Positions 17,096 to 25,882 of a stretch of 64,000 nucleotides of DNA are shown here, one piece after another (the stretch's first letter is position 1; each line of letters starts with the position of its first letter). This stretch comes from Flavobacterium antarcticum DSM 19726. GTDB lineage: Bacteria; Bacteroidota; Bacteroidia; Flavobacteriales; Flavobacteriaceae. Location of the stretch: the NCBI RefSeq assembly GCF_000419685.1, contig NZ_ATTM01000001.1:124001-188000 (forward strand), in the 5' to 3' direction. The translations under genes were made by a program, and so were the position numbers. The notes beneath the pieces were generated by a model. That model was not told the origin of the DNA. It did not search any database and was given only the letters and a program-made list of their open reading frames with translations.

Positions 17096-18453
17096 TATCT
17101 GCCTGTTATTGGAATGCCAAAATAAAATTCTACCACTTTTACTCGGAAAATATAATCGTATTTTGTGCGAATTACCTCTGATTCTGCGTTAGCAAATAAC
17201 AATTGAGCTTGGTTTAAATCAAACGCATTCATTAAACCTACATTGAACTTTTCTTGGGCATAATTAAACGATTCTGTTCGTGCTTCAAGTGCTGTTACAG
17301 CAGCGTCGTAAGCATTTAAAGCGCCATTTACATCTGTAAAAGCAGTGTAGACATTTCGTTCTAAATCTAATTCTTGTTGGCTAACTGCAATCTGGGAACG
17401 CTTGAACGCGATTTTAGAATGCTCGATATTATTTCGCACAGAAAAGCCGTTTAATATTGGAATGTTAAGTTGGAGTCCAAATGCATTTCCTTTATTATCG
17501 CTAAATTGATTGAAAATGGCATCAGGACCTTTTACCACAATATTACCGTTTCCGTCGCTGGTATAACGATCAGAATTTGTAGCTCTTGAACTAAAACTGT
17601 AAAAACCACTCAAGGAAGGTTGAAGCGCTCCTTTTGCAATTTCAATATCCTTTTGAGCTACTTCTAAATTTGCTCGTGCAATTTTTAATTCTACACGTTC
17701 TTCTTTTGCTTTATTATAAATGGCGTCCGGAGATTGCAACATTACTTCACTTTGGGCAATCGAATAATCATTTTCGGCAACATCAAAATTTTTGAAATCA
17801 TCTAATTGAAGTAATTGTGCCAAACTTAATTTAGAAATTAACAACGCATTTTCGGCATTGACAACGGCTTGTTCGCTTGTTGCTACTGTAGCTGTCATGT
17901 CTAATAAATCACCTCGCGCCACTGAACCTGCATCAACAAGTTCTTTGGTCCGGTTTTTTTGTTTGTTATTATTTGCCAATTGTTCTTTTTGCACTTTTAC
18001 ATTTTCCTTGTTGAACAAAATCTGTAAATAAGCATTTGCCACATTTAAGGAAACGTCATCTTTCATTTTGGTCAACTGATATTGTCCGGCAATTTTAGTC
18101 AAATTTGCACGACGTAATCGGTTTTGATTTTGCATTCCTTTATAAATGTCAACACCAACATTAACACCCATCGAAGTATTTTGAAAGGTTTGTGTTTCTG
18201 CCAGATTGGTAATTGGATTGATGTTCAAACCAATATTCCAACTGTGGGAAGCACTTGCATTGGCCGTTGGTAGAAAATTCCCTATTGCATCTTTCCTTTC
18301 GATAGCGATAGATTCAATATCTAATTTAGATTGTTGGATTGAAATGTTTTTCTCAATCGCATAATCCACACATTCTTTTAGCGTCCATTTTTTTTCTTGT
18401 GCTTGCGCAAAAATGCTGATGAGAAGTATAAAAAGCGTTGTATATTGTTTCAT
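17095..18453 (-). CDS. TolC family outer membrane efflux protein
   Basis: This 452-residue TolC-family protein has a Sec signal (about 1-18, ending A-Q-A-Q). The mature protein has two repeats of long helical hairpins characteristic of the TolC periplasmic tunnel, with W-T-L-K-E-C-V-D-Y-A at its start and F-N-V-G-L-M-N-A-F-D-L near the C-terminus. It would form the outer membrane exit duct for the adaptor and ABC permeases encoded upstream in the same operon. Its stop codon overlaps the tsaB start. Confidence 0.93.
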   Translation of the reverse strand: MKQYTTLFILLISIFAQAQEKKWTLKECVDYAIEKNISIQQSKLDIESIAIERKDAIGNFLPTANASASHSWNIGLNINPITNLAETQTFQNTSMGVNVGVDIYKGMQNQNRLRRANLTKIAGQYQLTKMKDDVSLNVANAYLQILFNKENVKVQKEQLANNNKQKNRTKELVDAGSVARGDLLDMTATVATSEQAVVNAENALLISKLSLAQLLQLDDFKNFDVAENDYSIAQSEVMLQSPDAIYNKAKEERVELKIARANLEVAQKDIEIAKGALQPSLSGFYSFSSRATNSDRYTSDGNGNIVVKGPDAIFNQFSDNKGNAFGLQLNIPILNGFSVRNNIEHSKIAFKRSQIAVSQQELDLERNVYTAFTDVNGALNAYDAAVTALEARTESFNYAQEKFNVGLMNAFDLNQAQLLFANAESEVIRTKYDYIFRVKVVEFYFGIPITGR

Positions 18454-18493
18454 TTTGTGAGCTTTATTAAATTGGAAAATTGATTTTTAGAAT

Positions 18494-19591
18494 TTATTCT
18501 ACGCCAATGTTCCACACTTTAATTTTGTCGTCTTTTGTAATTCCACTTTTAATTTGAACGTAAATTCCGTCGCTAACGCCAAGAACTACGTCTCTTTTTT
18601 CAAATTTTTGACTGCCTACTTCTACTTCAACAAAAGATTTTTTAGTTTTTTCGTCAAATTGAATTAGCGATTCTTTGATAGCTAAAACTTTATCTGCTTT
18701 TTCTAAAATAATAGAAGCATTGGCACTTAAGCCGGCCCGAATAAACGTGTTGTCTTTATTGTTTAATGTTCCCTTGATTGGAAATTGTACCGCTCCATTT
18801 TCTTCTGTTCCTTTTGGTGCAATATAATCGAGTACCGCATTGAATTTCTTGTTTTCAATGGCTCCAACCGTAATTTCTAAGGGCAAATTTAATTTTATTT
18901 TTCCTACTTCAGACTCGTCTAATTTCCCTTCGAAAATCATATTTCCAACATCGGCAAGACTTGCGATTGTTGTTCCTTCGTTAAAATTATTACTTTCAAT
19001 AACCTGATTTCCTGCTTTTACAGGAACGTCTAAAACCATCCCATTAACTGTAGACCGAATCATCGTTTGAGCTACATTTGCCATGCTTTTTGAAGTACCT
19101 GTTCTGATAATTTCTACATTTTGTTGAGCTGCACGATAATTTTGTTGCGATTGCTTGTACGATGTTTGCGCTAAATCAAAATCATTAGCTGAAATTACTC
19201 CTTTGTCAAAGAGTGTTTTTTGACGTTTGTATAATTTTTCTTGGTTGTCCAAATCAATTTTAGCACTTTGCACTTGGTTGAAACCGCTGTTCAAACTGGC
19301 AACATTTGGCACCACTTTGATTTTAGCAATTAAATCGCCTGCTTTGATATTGTCTCCTGCTTCGACGAATACTTCTTCAATAATTCCAGAAATATTTGGT
19401 TTGATTAAAACCTCTTCTTTCGGAACAATTTTACCTGTCGCAACCGTGCTTTTGATAATTGTACGTTCTTCCGCTTTTTCGGTTTTATACGTGATTGGCG
19501 ATTGCTGATTTTTTTGGTACAAATAGTATAAAGCGCCACCAAATACGATCGCTAATATAATAAGGATGATGATTGTTGTTCTTTTTTTCAT
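18494..19591 (-). CDS. MacA-like periplasmic adaptor (HlyD/RND family)
   Basis: This 365-residue membrane fusion protein has one N-terminal membrane helix (about 6-25). It is followed by the split lipoyl/barrel-sandwich halves (I-K-P-N-I-S-G-I-I-E-E near 62 and M-I-R-S-T-V-N-G-M near 177), an intervening helical hairpin (about 100-165) and a beta-barrel plus membrane-proximal domain. It joins inner-membrane permease to TolC. Its place between MacB-like permeases and a TolC gene is diagnostic of a MacAB-TolC type exporter; substrate unknown. Confidence 0.92.
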   Translation of the reverse strand: MKKRTTIIILIILAIVFGGALYYLYQKNQQSPITYKTEKAEERTIIKSTVATGKIVPKEEVLIKPNISGIIEEVFVEAGDNIKAGDLIAKIKVVPNVASLNSGFNQVQSAKIDLDNQEKLYKRQKTLFDKGVISANDFDLAQTSYKQSQQNYRAAQQNVEIIRTGTSKSMANVAQTMIRSTVNGMVLDVPVKAGNQVIESNNFNEGTTIASLADVGNMIFEGKLDESEVGKIKLNLPLEITVGAIENKKFNAVLDYIAPKGTEENGAVQFPIKGTLNNKDNTFIRAGLSANASIILEKADKVLAIKESLIQFDEKTKKSFVEVEVGSQKFEKRDVVLGVSDGIYVQIKSGITKDDKIKVWNIGVE

Positions 19592-19613
19592 TTTTGCGTT
19601 ATAATTTTTGTTT

Positions 19614-20882
19614 TTATTCTGTTCTTAAAGCGTCAATTGGTTTTGTTTTTACAGCTGTTCGTGCAGGAATAAATCCTGCAATTAATCCGGATAGTACTAA
19701 TATCAGTAATGCAATGACTACAACAGTCAGGCTAATACTTGGATTGGCAAACATCACTTCCGAGGCGTCGGGAAGTCCATCTAAAATAGAATTCGCAAGC
19801 AATATAATTAAGGTTGAAAATATTATTCCGGCCATTCCGGCGAGTAAGGATAAAACTACTGATTCAGTTAAAATTTGTTTCTTGATGTCCCAAGGAGTAG
19901 CTCCAAGTGCACGTCGAATTCCAATTTCCTTGGTGCGTTCCTTTACTACAATCAACATGATATTGATAATTCCAATCACGCCAGAAAGTAAAATTAAGCC
20001 ACCAACGATATAAGAAACTGCTTTTAAAATACCAAAAAGTCCATTGATTTTTGAATATTCTGCATATAAATCAAAATTACCAATAGCTCTGTCGTCAGTT
20101 GGAGCTATGGTATGTCGCTCTTTCAGAAGTTCAAGAATTTTAGGTTTTAAATCGGTGATGGGATAATCATCTTTTGCGGTAATTGCCATCCAACCTACGA
20201 TATCACCATAATTAAAGGCTTGCTGAAAGCTCGTAAATGGTGTGTAAATTTCTTTTCCCTTTTCCTCAGAATCACCTCCCATGGTTGAAATGCTTTTATA
20301 AACACCTACGACCATAAAATTAACGCCGTTCACTTTTACGTATGTTCCCAAAACATTCTCTCCTGGCTCGTACAACTCGCGAATGATTCCTTCTCCAATA
20401 ACGGCAATCTTTCTTTTTTGATTGATGTCGGTATAATTCAGAAAACGACCTTTGGTAATTTTCATTGGTTGTTGCAGAATATATTCTGGATAATCTCCGT
20501 ATACGTTGTAAGCGCCTGTTTTAGTTCCTCTAACTACATTGTTGCTTCCTCTAAAACCACCAAGTTGATTTCGAGGCGAAACATATTTCAGTTGACTGAA
20601 TTCGCGTTTCAAAGCATCAATATCACCATTTTTGTAATTAAAATAGCGGCCTTGTGGCAAACCTTTATACGGTTTTGAGGTCGAATTTGTCCATATAAAC
20701 ATCGAGTTGGTCGACATGCCGCCGAAACCTCTTTTAACGCCATTTTCCAATCCCGTACTTGCTGAAAGTAAAATAACTAAAATCGTAATTCCCCAAAACA
20801 CACCAAATGCTGTAATAAAAGTACGCAAAGGTTTGGCCGATAAGGCTTCAAGAATTTCATTCCATTGGTCTTTGTTAAACAT
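19614..20882 (-). CDS. MacB-type ABC transporter permease (second copy)
   Basis: This 422-residue protein has the MacB/FtsX permease layout: an N-terminal helix (about 20-40), a large periplasmic domain (MacB_PCD, about 45-280), then three helices in the C-terminal part with V-K-E-R-T-K-E-I-G-I-R-R-A-L-G-A-T (about 313-329), the coupling segment for the ATPase. It ends with the family motif G-F-I-P-A-R-T-A. It carries no ATPase domain; that is a separate gene. It pairs with the similar permease encoded just upstream, 3 bp away, probably as a heterodimer. Confidence 0.92.
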   Translation of the reverse strand: MFNKDQWNEILEALSAKPLRTFITAFGVFWGITILVILLSASTGLENGVKRGFGGMSTNSMFIWTNSTSKPYKGLPQGRYFNYKNGDIDALKREFSQLKYVSPRNQLGGFRGSNNVVRGTKTGAYNVYGDYPEYILQQPMKITKGRFLNYTDINQKRKIAVIGEGIIRELYEPGENVLGTYVKVNGVNFMVVGVYKSISTMGGDSEEKGKEIYTPFTSFQQAFNYGDIVGWMAITAKDDYPITDLKPKILELLKERHTIAPTDDRAIGNFDLYAEYSKINGLFGILKAVSYIVGGLILLSGVIGIINIMLIVVKERTKEIGIRRALGATPWDIKKQILTESVVLSLLAGMAGIIFSTLIILLANSILDGLPDASEVMFANPSISLTVVVIALLILVLSGLIAGFIPARTAVKTKPIDALRTE

Positions 20883-20885
20883 AAT

Positions 20886-22133
20886 TTATTCGTCTCTTAG
20901 TGCTACAATTGGTCTAATTTTCGCTGCTTTGTATGCGGGAATAAATCCTGCGAAAGCGCCCGCTACGGTTAATAATATGACCGTGGTTAATGCTATATTA
21001 AAATCTACTTCAGGATGGCTGAAAAAGTCTGATTCTATAAATGGTCCAATTCCTGCCCAAAGTAGTAATCCAAAAATTAATCCTATAAAACCAGAAATTA
21101 ATGTGATGAAAACAGCTTCATGCAAAATCATGGCTATAATCGAGTAAGGCGTCGCTCCCAAAGCCTTTCGAATTCCAATTTCTTTGGTGCGTTCTTTTAC
21201 TACAATCAACATGATATTTCCAACGCCAACAACACCTGCAATTATGGTTAAAATTCCTACAAACCAAAAGAAAGCTTGAATAATGTCGGTTAATTGATAA
21301 ATTTTCTGAGCTTGTTCCAGCGAATTTTGGATGTTCAACGCGCTTTCGTCGTCTGGTGCGATGTCGTGTCGTTCTTTCAAAATTTTGTCCAACTGCTTTG
21401 AAAAATTTTCTGATTCAGCAAGTGCTTGGTCAAAATTATCTCTTTTTGGCATGGTGAAAGCCATACTTCGAATGTCTTCTCCGGCACTATAAGCGCGTTG
21501 AGCCGTAGTTACGGGAATGAAAACACGACTTTCTTCACGTTCGCCACCCGGATCTGTAAAAACACCTACTACTTTATAAATCGTACCGGATACATTAATA
21601 TTCTTACCAATTCCGCTTTTTGTGTCTTTAAATAAATCTGTAGAAACTTTTTTTCCAATAACCGCCACCTTTTCAAAATGCTCAATATCACTTAAATTGA
21701 TGAACCGACCAGCAATGACTGATGCATTTTCAATAAACTGATAATTTGGATTGACACCTTCTATTCTATAAGTTCCTGTTTCTTTTCCATACACAATATT
21801 TCCACTCCAAACCGAGTACAATTTAGATCTGTTGTCAATGAAGTTTTCAAATTTCTGGGTGACAATTTCGTAATCTCGGTTTTTAAATTGCGTTTCACGT
21901 CCAATTCCTAAACCTTTAAATTCTTTTTGTGTAATCCCGGGATATATTTCAATTTTATTTGTGGCGTCCTTGGCGAATTGATTTTGAATTCCATTCTGAA
22001 TTCCACGTCCCGCACCTAAAAGAATAACTAAAATAAAAATTCCAGAAGCCACGGAAACTCCCGTCAGAAAAGTACGCAACTTGTTCTTCGCAATTGCCTG
22101 AAAAATTTCTTGCCATCTTTCTATATTAAACAT
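20886..22133 (-). CDS. MacB-type ABC transporter permease (first copy)
   Basis: This 415-residue protein has the same architecture as the downstream permease: N-terminal helix, periplasmic MacB_PCD domain, and C-terminal helices with V-K-E-R-T-K-E-I-G-I-R-K-A-L-G-A-T and G-F-I-P-A-Y-K-A. The two copies are clearly paralogous but have diverged in the periplasmic domain. Its start overlaps the end of the ATPase gene by 8 bp, so expression is coupled. Confidence 0.92.
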   Translation of the reverse strand: MFNIERWQEIFQAIAKNKLRTFLTGVSVASGIFILVILLGAGRGIQNGIQNQFAKDATNKIEIYPGITQKEFKGLGIGRETQFKNRDYEIVTQKFENFIDNRSKLYSVWSGNIVYGKETGTYRIEGVNPNYQFIENASVIAGRFINLSDIEHFEKVAVIGKKVSTDLFKDTKSGIGKNINVSGTIYKVVGVFTDPGGEREESRVFIPVTTAQRAYSAGEDIRSMAFTMPKRDNFDQALAESENFSKQLDKILKERHDIAPDDESALNIQNSLEQAQKIYQLTDIIQAFFWFVGILTIIAGVVGVGNIMLIVVKERTKEIGIRKALGATPYSIIAMILHEAVFITLISGFIGLIFGLLLWAGIGPFIESDFFSHPEVDFNIALTTVILLTVAGAFAGFIPAYKAAKIRPIVALRDE

Positions 22134-22827
22134 ATAATTTGGCTCTTTGTTGGACGATTTGCTTGTCTTCGATGATTAATCCATCTTTTAAAATCACATT
22201 TCTTTTGCACATTGCTGCAATATCAGGTTCGTGTGTAACAATCAAAATAGTTTTTCCTTCGTCGTTAATACCTTGAATTAGTTCCATGACTTCATACGAA
22301 GTGGTCGTATCCAAAGCTCCCGTTGGTTCATCAGCAAGTAAAACTTTTGGATGAGATGCTAAAGCTCTTGCAATCGCAACTCGTTGTTTTTGTCCTCCTG
22401 AAAGTTCATTGGGTAAGTGGTGTGAATGGGAAGCTAGCCCCACTTTTTCTAAATAACTCATGGCAATTTCTGCGCGATCTTTTGCATTTACACCTTGGTA
22501 ATAGAGTGGAAGTGCCACATTATCTAATGCCGTTTTGTAATTAATTAAATTAAAAGACTGGAATACAAATCCTAAAAATTTGTTTCTGTAACGGGAAGCA
22601 ACTGTTTCGTTTAAGTTTTTAATGGGAACGCCGTCTAGAATATAACTGCCTGAATCAGCTTCGTCTAGAATTCCTAAAATATTAAGTAGCGTAGATTTTC
22701 CAGAACCGGAAGAACCCATGATTGCGACTAATTCACCTTCGGCAACGTTGAAATTAATTCCTTTTAATACATGCAAAGAGGAACTTCCTGTTTGATACGA
22801 TTTATGTAAGTCTTTAATTTCAATCAT
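22126..22827 (-). CDS. ABC transporter ATP-binding protein (MacB/LolD type)
   Basis: This 233-residue ATPase has Walker A GSSGSGKST (38-46), Q-loop F-V-F-Q-S-F-N-L near 87-94, signature LSGGQKQR (142-149), Walker B VLLADEP (162-168) and an H-loop I-V-T-H-E. Its sequence class (MacB/LolD/FtsE) powers transporters with FtsX-like permeases. It is the first gene of the operon ATPase-permease-permease-adaptor-TolC-tsaB. No convincing promoter is seen upstream. Confidence 0.95.
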   Translation of the reverse strand: MIEIKDLHKSYQTGSSSLHVLKGINFNVAEGELVAIMGSSGSGKSTLLNILGILDEADSGSYILDGVPIKNLNETVASRYRNKFLGFVFQSFNLINYKTALDNVALPLYYQGVNAKDRAEIAMSYLEKVGLASHSHHLPNELSGGQKQRVAIARALASHPKVLLADEPTGALDTTTSYEVMELIQGINDEGKTILIVTHEPDIAAMCKRNVILKDGLIIEDKQIVQQRAKLYV

Positions 22828-22960
22828 TTTAAAGTATGTTTTTTTATTTTTTGGATGTGCAAAACCGTTGTAAAAATATAAAATCTTGCGACTGCTACAG
22901 TAGTAAGACGAAAAAAAATTAATTTGTTACAATTACGGTCAAATTTATTTTGGTATTCGT

Positions 22961-22968
22961 TAATTTTG
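22961..22968 (+). promoter_or_regulatory. -7 box upstream of the DUF4403 gene
   Basis: TAATTTTG fits TAnnTTTG. It places the transcript start after 22970, so the earlier in-frame ATG at 22950 cannot be used; this supports the lipoprotein start at 22992. No matching -33 box is clear. Confidence 0.45.
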
Positions 22969-22991
22969 CTATCTTAAACACCCTCATAATT

Positions 22992-24389
22992 ATGTATTTA
23001 GTTAAACGCATATTTCTATTTTTCACTGCTGTTATTTTTCTGTATAGCTGTTCTTCAACAACGAAGATTAATGCGTTCCGACCTGAACCTGAGGATGCTT
23101 CGCCGCTGATTTACGACAACAAACCTTCGTTTATAAGTTTGCCTGTAGCTTTGAAAATTAAAGATATTGAAAACCAAACTAATAAATTTTTGACGGGAAT
23201 AATTTATGAAGATAATAACATTAAAGACGACGACTATACGATCACAATTTGGAAACAAGCGCCAATTGGTATCGAAAATGAAAATGGTAAAATAAAAACA
23301 GTTCTACCTTTAAAAGTTAATGTAAAATACAGAATAGGAACTGAACGTTTAGGTGTGGCGTTGTACAATACCCAAGAATTTAATTTCGATGGAGTTATTA
23401 CACTGATGAGTTCAGTGAATTTAAACAATTGGAAATTAAAAACTAAAACGCAATTCAAGTCTATTGTGTGGAAAGAAAGTCCTTCGATTAAGGTGTTTGG
23501 GAAAGATGCACCAATTACGTACTTGATTAATCCTGCGGTTCAAGCTTTCAAATCTAAAATTGAAAAATCAATTGATCAAGCCATCGAAGAGTCGATGGAT
23601 TTTAAACCAAATGTTTTAGACGCACTAGATAAAATTGCCACACCCTCTGAAATGAGTGCTGAATATGAATCTTGGCTTCGCGTGGTTCCCACAGAATTAT
23701 ATGCGACAGAAGCTCAGATCAAAGGGCAAAGTATTGTGATGCAAATGGGTTTGAAATGCACGATTGAAACACTTATTGGTAAACAGCCTGCAAAAATATT
23801 TGATAAAAATAAAATTGTATTGAAACCTGTAAGTAAAATGCCTGATAATTTTACGGCAAATATTATTGCAGTTTCAACGTATAAAGATGCTTCTAAAATT
23901 ATAACGAAGAACTTTGAAGGGCAAGAATTCGGTTCGGGAAGTCGGAAAGTAAAAGTATTGAACGTGGCGCTTTGGCACAAAAACGATAAAATAGTTATTG
24001 CTTTAGATTTGAGTGGAAGTTTAACGGGAACCATTTATTTGACTGGTTTGCCTAAGTACAATGACAAAACAAAAGAAATTTATTTTGATAATTTAGATTA
24101 TGCGGTAGATACAAAAAGCAGTTTGATTCGGACTGCAAACTGGTTAGCATCGGGTTTGATTTTAAGAAAGATGGAAGAAAGTTGCCGTTATTCGTTGCAA
24201 CCTAATTTGGAAGATGGAAAGAAAACGATGTTGAATTATCTTTCTAATTTCTCTCCAATGCCGGGTGTTTTTGTAAACGGTAAAATGGGTACTATTACTT
24301 TCACGGATATTCAATTGACCAATAAAGCTATTTTAGCATTCTTAACAGTGGACGGAAAAGTGGCTGTAAAAGTCGATGGTCTCGAATAA
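22992..24389 (+). CDS. DUF4403 family lipoprotein
   Basis: This is a 465-residue lipoprotein with signal peptide and lipobox L-Y-S-C (Cys20) when read from the ATG at 22992; an upstream in-frame ATG at 22950 would bury the signal and precede the -7 box. The mature part resembles the DUF4403 family, two repeated beta-rich halves with tubular-lipid-binding-like character; examples are the segments S-F-I-S-L-P-V-A-L-K-I and I-N-P-A-V-Q-A-F near 180. Function in this family is unknown. Its stop codon directly abuts the stop of the convergent gene. Confidence 0.82.
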   Translation: MYLVKRIFLFFTAVIFLYSCSSTTKINAFRPEPEDASPLIYDNKPSFISLPVALKIKDIENQTNKFLTGIIYEDNNIKDDDYTITIWKQAPIGIENENGKIKTVLPLKVNVKYRIGTERLGVALYNTQEFNFDGVITLMSSVNLNNWKLKTKTQFKSIVWKESPSIKVFGKDAPITYLINPAVQAFKSKIEKSIDQAIEESMDFKPNVLDALDKIATPSEMSAEYESWLRVVPTELYATEAQIKGQSIVMQMGLKCTIETLIGKQPAKIFDKNKIVLKPVSKMPDNFTANIIAVSTYKDASKIITKNFEGQEFGSGSRKVKVLNVALWHKNDKIVIALDLSGSLTGTIYLTGLPKYNDKTKEIYFDNLDYAVDTKSSLIRTANWLASGLILRKMEESCRYSLQPNLEDGKKTMLNYLSNFSPMPGVFVNGKMGTITFTDIQLTNKAILAFLTVDGKVAVKVDGLE

Positions 24390-24656
24390 TTAGGCTTTTG
24401 CTTTCTTTCTGCTTTTGTAAATGATATAAAAAATAACGCCAACTAATATATAGGGGAAGGCCATTAAATAAACGATTCCGTCGTTAACGGCTTCTGCTTT
24501 TACTCCGCCTTCTTCGGTTTCTAAAACCGCACGACACATCGCACATTGAGCTGAAGAATTGAAAGAATAGAACATAGTAAATAGAAATGCAAGTGCAATA
24601 CTCTTTATTGAAAAGCTGTTCTGTCCTTTTTTCGATATTTTGTTTGAATTATACAT
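24390..24656 (-). CDS. Small CxxC membrane protein in the oxidase assembly cluster
   Basis: This 88-residue protein has a hydrophobic segment (about 18-34) ending in S-S-A-Q, then C-A-M-C (residues 38-41), a short acidic loop, and a second helix (about 62-82) followed by a basic tail. The topology suggests a periplasmic CxxC held at the membrane, suited to thiol exchange or metal binding. I do not recognise the family by name. It overlaps the upstream DUF420 gene by 8 bp and is the last gene of the SCO/DUF420 unit, so a role in cytochrome oxidase assembly is a fair inference. Confidence 0.75.
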   Translation of the reverse strand: MYNSNKISKKGQNSFSIKSIALAFLFTMFYSFNSSAQCAMCRAVLETEEGGVKAEAVNDGIVYLMAFPYILVGVIFYIIYKSRKKAKA

Positions 24657-25194
24657 AATAAGGGGAAATCATTAAATAAACTAGTACACCGGTAACGGCT
24701 ACATAAAGCCAAAGCGGAAATGTAATTCGTGCTAATTTTTTATGTTTGTCAAATCGTTGTGCCAAAGCGCGAACATACGTGATTAATACAAATGGAATCA
24801 CTACTATTGATAAGACGATGTGCGTCAATAAAATGAAGTAATAGAGGTACTTTAAAGTTCCTTCTCCACCAAATTTCGTGGAATCGGCAGTCATGTGATA
24901 CGCAACGTACATCAATAAAAAAGCAACGGAACAGCCGATTGCTGTTTTCATTATATTTTCATGTAACTTTCTTTTGCCATTTTTAATTGCAAGTACTCCA
25001 GCAATTAATAATACGGCAGTAAATCCATTTACCGTAGCGTAAATAGGAGGTAAGAAGGTTAAAGGTGCTACATCAATTCCGAAATCTTTTAATTTGATTC
25101 CAAATAAAATCGCAACTACAAGTGGAATTGCGATCGAAAGGATGATGATCCACTTCCTGTATTTTAACTCAACTGCGTTTAAATCGTTTGCCAT
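24649..25194 (-). CDS. DUF420 domain membrane protein (oxidase assembly)
   Basis: This 181-residue protein has five hydrophobic helices and conserved membrane histidines (A-Y-H-M-T near 119, L-L-T-H-I near 144), the pattern of DUF420. DUF420 proteins (CtaM in Gram-positives) take part in haem-copper oxidase maturation. It overlaps the SCO1 gene by one base and the CxxC protein by 8 bp, so the three are translated as a unit. Confidence 0.86.
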   Translation of the reverse strand: MANDLNAVELKYRKWIIILSIAIPLVVAILFGIKLKDFGIDVAPLTFLPPIYATVNGFTAVLLIAGVLAIKNGKRKLHENIMKTAIGCSVAFLLMYVAYHMTADSTKFGGEGTLKYLYYFILLTHIVLSIVVIPFVLITYVRALAQRFDKHKKLARITFPLWLYVAVTGVLVYLMISPYYV

Positions 25195-25871
25195 TATTCT
25201 TGTAATAGTAATTTGATGTCTTCTGTTAATGCTTTAATTCCTGCTTTTTCTAAACCATCGTAGTACAAAATTGGATTTCCAAAGTTGTCTTTTCGACATC
25301 TAATCGTTCCATTTTTGTCAATTAAAGCAAAAAGCCCAGAATGCTCAAATCCGCCGTTGACATTATCGTTTTGTGCGGCATACATGTTAAAACCTTTGTT
25401 TGCTATTTCGTAAATATAGTCCTTATCGCCGGTTAAGAAATGCCAATTTTCATCCGTAATTTCCAATTCTGCAGCATGTTGTTTTAAAACTTCGACCGTA
25501 TCGTTTTTTGGATTGATGGTTATGGAAGCGATTCCAAAATTTTTAACACCTTTAAATTGTAGTTGGACTTCTTTTAAATTTGCATTCATTCTTGGACAAA
25601 TCGTCGGACAAGTAGAAAAGAAAAATTCCAAGACATACACTTTGCCATCGTAATCTGCATTTGTAATTGTGTTGTTGTTTTGGTCAGTTAAGCTGAATTT
25701 TGGAGTTGCACCTATTTTGATCAAGTTGCTTTCCTTCTTAGAAGTGACTACGTTTAAACGGTCGCCTTTTACGATCCCGTTATCATTAAATGAGGCAATA
25801 ATTTTGGGTACTGCCCAAATTCCAAACACTAAAATAACTAATGAAATTCCGATGTATGACTTATTTTTCAA
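25194..25871 (-). CDS. SCO1/SenC family copper chaperone
   Basis: SCO proteins deliver copper to the CuA site of cytochrome c oxidase. The 225-residue protein has an N-terminal membrane anchor (about 7-24), a thioredoxin fold with the copper-binding C-P-T-I-C-P motif (Cys88, Cys92) and the distal ligand His177 in F-E-H-S-G. All three ligands are present. The only plausible start in frame is TTG at 25871. It follows a cysteine-less SCO-like gene by 11 bp. Confidence 0.93.
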   Translation of the reverse strand: MKNKSYIGISLVILVFGIWAVPKIIASFNDNGIVKGDRLNVVTSKKESNLIKIGATPKFSLTDQNNNTITNADYDGKVYVLEFFFSTCPTICPRMNANLKEVQLQFKGVKNFGIASITINPKNDTVEVLKQHAAELEITDENWHFLTGDKDYIYEIANKGFNMYAAQNDNVNGGFEHSGLFALIDKNGTIRCRKDNFGNPILYYDGLEKAGIKALTEDIKLLLQE

Positions 25872-25882
25872 AATGATAAATA

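Noticed and set aside
22880..22915. Dyad ACTGCTACAGTAGT upstream of the efflux operon as a possible operator
   Set aside because: Only 10 of 14 positions are symmetric and there is no regulator gene nearby; too weak to annotate.
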